From JAVKFF01 sp040226215 (lineage in GTDB: Bacteria; Pseudomonadota; Alphaproteobacteria; DSM-16000; Inquilinaceae): DNA of 8,986 bases. The stretch lies in assembly GCA_040226215.1 (NCBI GenBank), contig JAVKFF010000031.1, positions 1-8,986 of the forward strand, written 5' to 3'. Under the pieces are notes generated by a model. It was given only the letters and a program-made list of their open reading frames with translations. It did no database searches and had not been told where the DNA came from. Of this stretch, positions 5,355 to 8,986 are shown piece by piece; position 1 is the stretch's first letter; the number at the start of each line of letters is the position of its first letter. Position numbers and translations under genes: made by a program.

Positions 5355-6748
5355 GCCGCCAGCCCCAGGAATGTGAAGAAGCCGACCACGTCGGTGACGG
5401 TGGTCAGGAACACGCCCGAGGCGATCGCCGGGTCGATGTCGAGCCGGGTGAGCGCCATCGGGATCAGCCCGCCCGCCAAGGCCGCAACGATCAGCGTGAT
5501 CACCATGGCGAGGCCGATGATGCCGCCGAGGATGGGGTCGCCGAACCAGGCCCAGGCCACCGCGGCCCCGACGACCGCGAAGATCAGCCCGTTCAAGAGC
5601 CCGACCGCCAGTTCCTTCAGGATCAGCCGCCGGGCATTGCGCCCCGAGATCTCCTTCGTCGCCAGGCCGCGCACCGTGACGGTCAGCGTCTGGGTTCCGG
5701 CATTGCCGCCCATCGAGGCGACGATGGGCATCAGCACGGCCAGCGCGACGAGCTCGGCGATGGTGGCCTCGAACAGGCCGATCACGGCGGAGGCGAGAAC
5801 GGCGGTCAGCAGGTTGACGCCGAGCCAGGCGGAGCGCCGCCTGGTCGTCTCCCACACGGTCGAGGTCCGGTCTTCCTCCTGCACGCCGCCCAGCTTCAGC
5901 AGGTCCTCCTCGTTCTCCTCCTGGATCACGTCGACCACGTCGTCGACGGTGATCACGCCCAGCAGCCGCCCGTTCTCGTCCACCACCGGGGCGGAGACCA
6001 GGCTGTACTGGCGGAACAGGAAGCCCACCTCCTCCTGGTCCATGTCGGCCGGGATGACCCGCAGATCCTCGTCCATGATGTCCGCCAGCTTGATCGAGCG
6101 GCGGGAGCGCAAGATGCGCGACAGCAGCGCGCCGCCGACCGGGCGGAAGCGCGGGTCGACCATGATGATGAGGTAGAAGTCCTCCGGCAGATCCTCCGTC
6201 TCGCGCAGGAAGTCGATGGTCTTGCCGACGGTCCAGAACATCGGCACCGCCACCATCTCGCGCTGCATCAGGCGGCCGGCGGAGTATTCCGGGAAGGTCA
6301 GGCCTTCCTCGACCAGCTTGCGCTCTGAGGTCGGCAGCCGGGCCAGCACCGCCTCGCGCTTCTCCTCGTCGAGGTCCTCCACCACGTAGAGCGCGTCGTC
6401 GGAATCGAGCTCGGTCAGCGCCCGCGCCACCTCCTCGGGGCTCAGCAGGTCGAGCACGTCGACCCGGACCGCCTCGCTGAGATGGGTCAGGAACTCCGGA
6501 TCCTCCGAGAGCTGCGGCCGGATCAGGCCGATCACCATGCGCCGGTCGTCGGGGCCGAGCTGCTCGAGGAGGTCGGCGAGATCGGCGGAGTGCAGGTCGA
6601 GGACCGCGCGCTCGGCCTCCTCCAGCTGGGCGGTGTCGAGCAGCCCTTCGATTCGGCCAACCAGTTCACGGCGCGCTTGGTCGTCCTCCACCATCTCCAT
6701 GGGCGTGGGTCTGGTGTTCTCGACCTCCTCGGCGCGCGTCTCGGTCAC
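5339..6748 (-). CDS. mgtE: Magnesium transporter MgtE
   Basis: A 469-residue Mg2+ channel/transporter of the inner membrane. Domain order is typical: an acidic superhelical N domain (about 25-150), a tandem CBS pair (about 161-281) that senses cytosolic Mg2+ and gates the pore, a connecting helix, and five membrane segments (about 311-469). Family landmarks are MPIVASMGGNAGTQTLTVTV (340-359) and DPAIASGVFLTTVTDVVGF (439-457). Asp453 there matches the pore aspartate known from the Thermus protein. Length is normal. The start is GTG 6748, overlapping the maeB stop as GTGA, with GGAGGG at 6758-6763 nine bases upstream. The next downstream ATG (Met17) lacks this. No Mg2+ riboswitch can precede it in this arrangement, so control is probably through the CBS domains and upstream promoters. 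Confidence 0.96.
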   Translation of the reverse strand: MTETRAEEVENTRPTPMEMVEDDQARRELVGRIEGLLDTAQLEEAERAVLDLHSADLADLLEQLGPDDRRMVIGLIRPQLSEDPEFLTHLSEAVRVDVLDLLSPEEVARALTELDSDDALYVVEDLDEEKREAVLARLPTSERKLVEEGLTFPEYSAGRLMQREMVAVPMFWTVGKTIDFLRETEDLPEDFYLIIMVDPRFRPVGGALLSRILRSRRSIKLADIMDEDLRVIPADMDQEEVGFLFRQYSLVSAPVVDENGRLLGVITVDDVVDVIQEENEEDLLKLGGVQEEDRTSTVWETTRRRSAWLGVNLLTAVLASAVIGLFEATIAELVALAVLMPIVASMGGNAGTQTLTVTVRGLATKEISGRNARRLILKELAVGLLNGLIFAVVGAAVAWAWFGDPILGGIIGLAMVITLIVAALAGGLIPMALTRLDIDPAIASGVFLTTVTDVVGFFTFLGLAAWIIL

Positions 6749-8986
6749 GATATCAGGCCCTCCAATGCCTTGAAGGAGGCCTCGCGGGCGACGAGGTCGA
6801 CCGGGCAGACCGCGTCCGAACCCTGGGCGTCGACCACCGCGATGGCGGTGACGTTGACGATGCCGCGCACCGTCACCGTCGGGGTCAGGATGTGCGCCGG
6901 CCGCGCCACGCCCAGCAGCAGCGGCCCGATCGACACCGCGTCGTCCAGCACCTTGATGATGTTGAAGGCGATGTTGGCGGCGTCCAGGCTGGGCATGATC
7001 AGCAGGTTCGCCTCGCCCTTCAGGGTCGATTTCGGGAAGATGCGCTCGCGCATCACCGGCGACAGGGCCGCGTCGGCGTGCATCTCGCCGTCGATCTCCA
7101 GTTCCGGCATGCGCTCGCGGATCAGGGACAGGGCGCGGCGCATCTTGATGGCGCTGGGCGTGTCGAGCGTGCCGAAATTGGAGTGCGAGAGCAGGGCCGC
7201 GCGCGGCGTCACGCCGAAGCGGATCATCTCCTCCGCCGCCATCGCCGTCGCCTCGGCCAGCTGCTCGGGCGTCGGGTCCGGGTTGATGTAGGGATCGGTC
7301 ATGAAGACCGTGCCCTTGGGGTGGATCAGCGCGGTCAGCGAGGCCGGCGACTTCACCCCGGGCTTCAGCCCGATGATCGACAGCACGTGGCGCAGATGCT
7401 CGCGGTACGAGCCGTAGGTGCCGCAGATCATCGCGTCGGCGTCCTGCTTCTGTACCATCAGCGCGGCGATCACCGTGGTGTTGGTGCGCACCGCCTCGCG
7501 TGCTCGCGGCGGCGAGACGCCGCGCCTGGCCAGCAGGTCGTGGTAGAGCGTCCAGTATTCGTTGTAGCGCGGGTCGTCCTGCGGATCGACGAGCTCGAAA
7601 TCCGTGCCCTCGCGCAGCCGCAGGCCGAGCCGCTCGAGGCGGCTCTCCACCACCGCGCGGCGGCCGATGATGATCGGCCAGGCCATGCCGTCGTCCACCG
7701 CCACCTGGGCAGCGCGCAGCACGCGCTCCTCCTCGCCCTCGGCGTAGACCACGCGCTTCTTCTCCAGCCGGGCCGCCTGGAACACCGGCTTCATGATCAG
7801 CCCGGAACGGTAGACGAACTGCTCCAGGCGGTGGCGATAGGCCTCGAAGTCGTCGATCGGCCGGGTCGCCACGCCTGAGTCCATCGCCGCCTTGGCGACG
7901 GCCGGCGCCAGTTCCATGATCAGCCGCGGGTCGAACGGCCGCGGGATCAGGAAGTCCGGCCCGAAGGACGCCTCCTGGTCGCCATAGGCCTTGGCGGTGA
8001 CGTCGGTGCCCTCCTTGCGCGCCAGGTCGGCGAGCGCGTAGACGCAGGCGATCTTCATCTCCTCGTTGATCGTCGTCGCGCCGACGTCCAGCGCGCCGCG
8101 GAAGATGAACGGGAAGCACAGCACGTTGTTGACCTGGTTGGGATAGTCCGACCGCCCGGTGGCGATGATCGCGTCCGGCCGCGCCTCCTTGGCCAGCTCC
8201 GGCAGGATTTCTGGCGTCGGGTTGGCCAGCGCCATGATCATCGGCTTGGCGGCCATGGTCGCGACCATCTGGGGCGTCAGCACCCGGGGGGCGGAGAGGC
8301 CGAGGAAGATGTCCGCGCCGTCGATCACCTCGGCCAGGCTGCGCTTGTCGGTATCCTTGGCATAGCGCGCCTTGCGCGGGTCCATCAGGGTCTTGCGGCC
8401 CTCGTAGACGACGCCCTCGATGTCGGTCACCCAGATGTTCTCGACCGGCAGGCCCATGTCGACCAGCAGGTCCAGGCAGGCGATCGCCGCCGCCCCGGCG
8501 CCGGAGGTCACCAGCTTGACCTCCGCCAGCGACTTGCCGGTCACCCGCATGCCGTTGACGATGGCCGCCGCGACGATGATCGCGGTGCCGTGCTGGTCGT
8601 CGTGGAAGACCGGGATATTCATGCGCTCGCGCAGGCGGCCCTCGACCTCGAAGCACTCCGGCGCCTTGATGTCCTCCAGGTTGATGCCGCCGAAGGACGG
8701 CTCCAGCGCCGCGATCACCTCGATCAGCTTCTGCGGGTCGTTCTCCGCGATCTCGATGTCGAAGACGTCGATGCCGGCGAACTTCTTGAACAGGACCGCC
8801 TTGCCCTCCATCACCGGCTTGGCCGCCAGCGGGCCGATGGCGCCCCGGCCCAGCACCGCCGTGCCGTTGGTGATCACGGCGACCAGGTTGCCCCGGGCGG
8901 TGACGTCCCGCGCGGCGTCGGGATCGGCGACGATCTCCTCGCAGGCGAAGGCGACCCCCGGCGAATAGGCCAGCGCCAGGTCGCGC
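6745..8986 (-). CDS. maeB: NADP-dependent malic enzyme with phosphotransacetylase-like C-terminal domain (5' end beyond window)
   Basis: Oxidative decarboxylation of malate to pyruvate with NADPH production. 746 residues are visible; the frame runs off the right edge, and by comparison with MaeB proteins of about 760 residues roughly 30-40 N-terminal residues are missing. Malic enzyme part (visible 1 to about 385): Tyr7 in AYSPGVA and Lys62 in PVMEGKAVLFKKF are the expected acid/base pair. Glu104-Asp105 in GGINLEDI and Asp129/130 in FHDDQHGTA match metal ligands, and VTSGAGAAAIACLDLL (from about 159) is the dinucleotide fold. The C-terminal part (about 400-746) is phosphotransacetylase-like, ending in a phosphate/CoA-type segment (VSIGPLLLGVARPAHIL). 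In MaeB proteins this half is regulatory, binding acetyl-CoA, rather than a working phosphotransacetylase. The first gene of the visible minus-strand run, it overlaps mgtE by 4 bp. Confidence 0.96.
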   Translation of the reverse strand, partial: RDLALAYSPGVAFACEEIVADPDAARDVTARGNLVAVITNGTAVLGRGAIGPLAAKPVMEGKAVLFKKFAGIDVFDIEIAENDPQKLIEVIAALEPSFGGINLEDIKAPECFEVEGRLRERMNIPVFHDDQHGTAIIVAAAIVNGMRVTGKSLAEVKLVTSGAGAAAIACLDLLVDMGLPVENIWVTDIEGVVYEGRKTLMDPRKARYAKDTDKRSLAEVIDGADIFLGLSAPRVLTPQMVATMAAKPMIMALANPTPEILPELAKEARPDAIIATGRSDYPNQVNNVLCFPFIFRGALDVGATTINEEMKIACVYALADLARKEGTDVTAKAYGDQEASFGPDFLIPRPFDPRLIMELAPAVAKAAMDSGVATRPIDDFEAYRHRLEQFVYRSGLIMKPVFQAARLEKKRVVYAEGEEERVLRAAQVAVDDGMAWPIIIGRRAVVESRLERLGLRLREGTDFELVDPQDDPRYNEYWTLYHDLLARRGVSPPRAREAVRTNTTVIAALMVQKQDADAMICGTYGSYREHLRHVLSIIGLKPGVKSPASLTALIHPKGTVFMTDPYINPDPTPEQLAEATAMAAEEMIRFGVTPRAALLSHSNFGTLDTPSAIKMRRALSLIRERMPELEIDGEMHADAALSPVMRERIFPKSTLKGEANLLIMPSLDAANIAFNIIKVLDDAVSIGPLLLGVARPAHILTPTVTVRGIVNVTAIAVVDAQGSDAVCPVDLVAREASFKALEGLIS
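6758..6763 (-). promoter_or_regulatory. Shine-Dalgarno sequence deciding the mgtE GTG start
   Basis: GGAGGG on the minus strand lies inside the end of maeB, nine bases before GTG 6748. It supports a GTG start in a GTGA stop/start overlap. Confidence 0.7.

Noticed and set aside
4470..6328. Long plus-strand open frames opposite ivd, the thioesterase and mgtE
   Set aside because: Low-complexity translations (Ser/Arg or His/Asp/Gln-rich) lying antisense to recognised genes, with no family resemblance.
6745..7780. A separate active phosphotransacetylase gene
   Set aside because: The domain is in one frame with the malic enzyme and no internal start is needed. This is the normal MaeB layout, in which the domain is regulatory.
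5339..8656. A single 1105-codon minus-strand open frame suggesting a giant fusion protein
   Set aside because: Only its C-terminal 469 codons are MgtE. The upstream part is an out-of-frame reading of maeB, low in hydrophobic residues and rich in Arg/Gly. mgtE has its own GTG start and Shine-Dalgarno sequence.

Overview
This GC-rich window with compact, high-GC coding sequence looks like chromosomal DNA of an alphaproteobacterium, perhaps in or near Rhodospirillales. That is inferred from gene content and style (MaeB with a phosphotransacetylase-like tail, an MgtE transporter, an isovaleryl-CoA dehydrogenase, abundant REP-like intergenic repeats), not from a phylogenetic marker.

Layout. Left (1-896, + strand): the 3' end of an unrecognised gene, then an intact gamma-glutamylcyclotransferase/AIG2-like gene with a good ribosome binding site. 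Middle (897-2973): a convergent intergenic region swollen by a complete-looking IS110-family element of the IS1111 type (about 976-2398), followed by about 570 bp of repeat-rich non-coding DNA. Right (2974-8986, - strand): six genes in one direction with gaps of at most 19 bp or overlaps. In transcription order they are maeB (5' end beyond the window), mgtE, a PaaI-type thioesterase, a DUF3253-like small protein, ivd and a GFA-domain protein. They probably form one transcription unit whose promoter lies outside the window.

The right-hand genes are ordinary metabolism and transport: malate to pyruvate plus NADPH, Mg2+ uptake, CoA-thioester hydrolysis, leucine catabolism, and a small zinc-binding protein.

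The most interesting part is the middle. The IS has a short left end, an intact DEDD transposase, 12-bp perfect subterminal inverted repeats and a 306-nt non-coding right end. That right end is where IS1111-type elements are reported to encode their bridge RNA. It holds a 14-bp tandem repeat and a bulged hairpin carrying a 9-nt copy of the element's own right terminus, a candidate donor guide. The IS appears to have landed at the edge of a REP-like palindromic repeat, and removing it restores a plausible repeat end. The neighbouring spacer holds further copies of that repeat family and two REPIN-like double hairpins.
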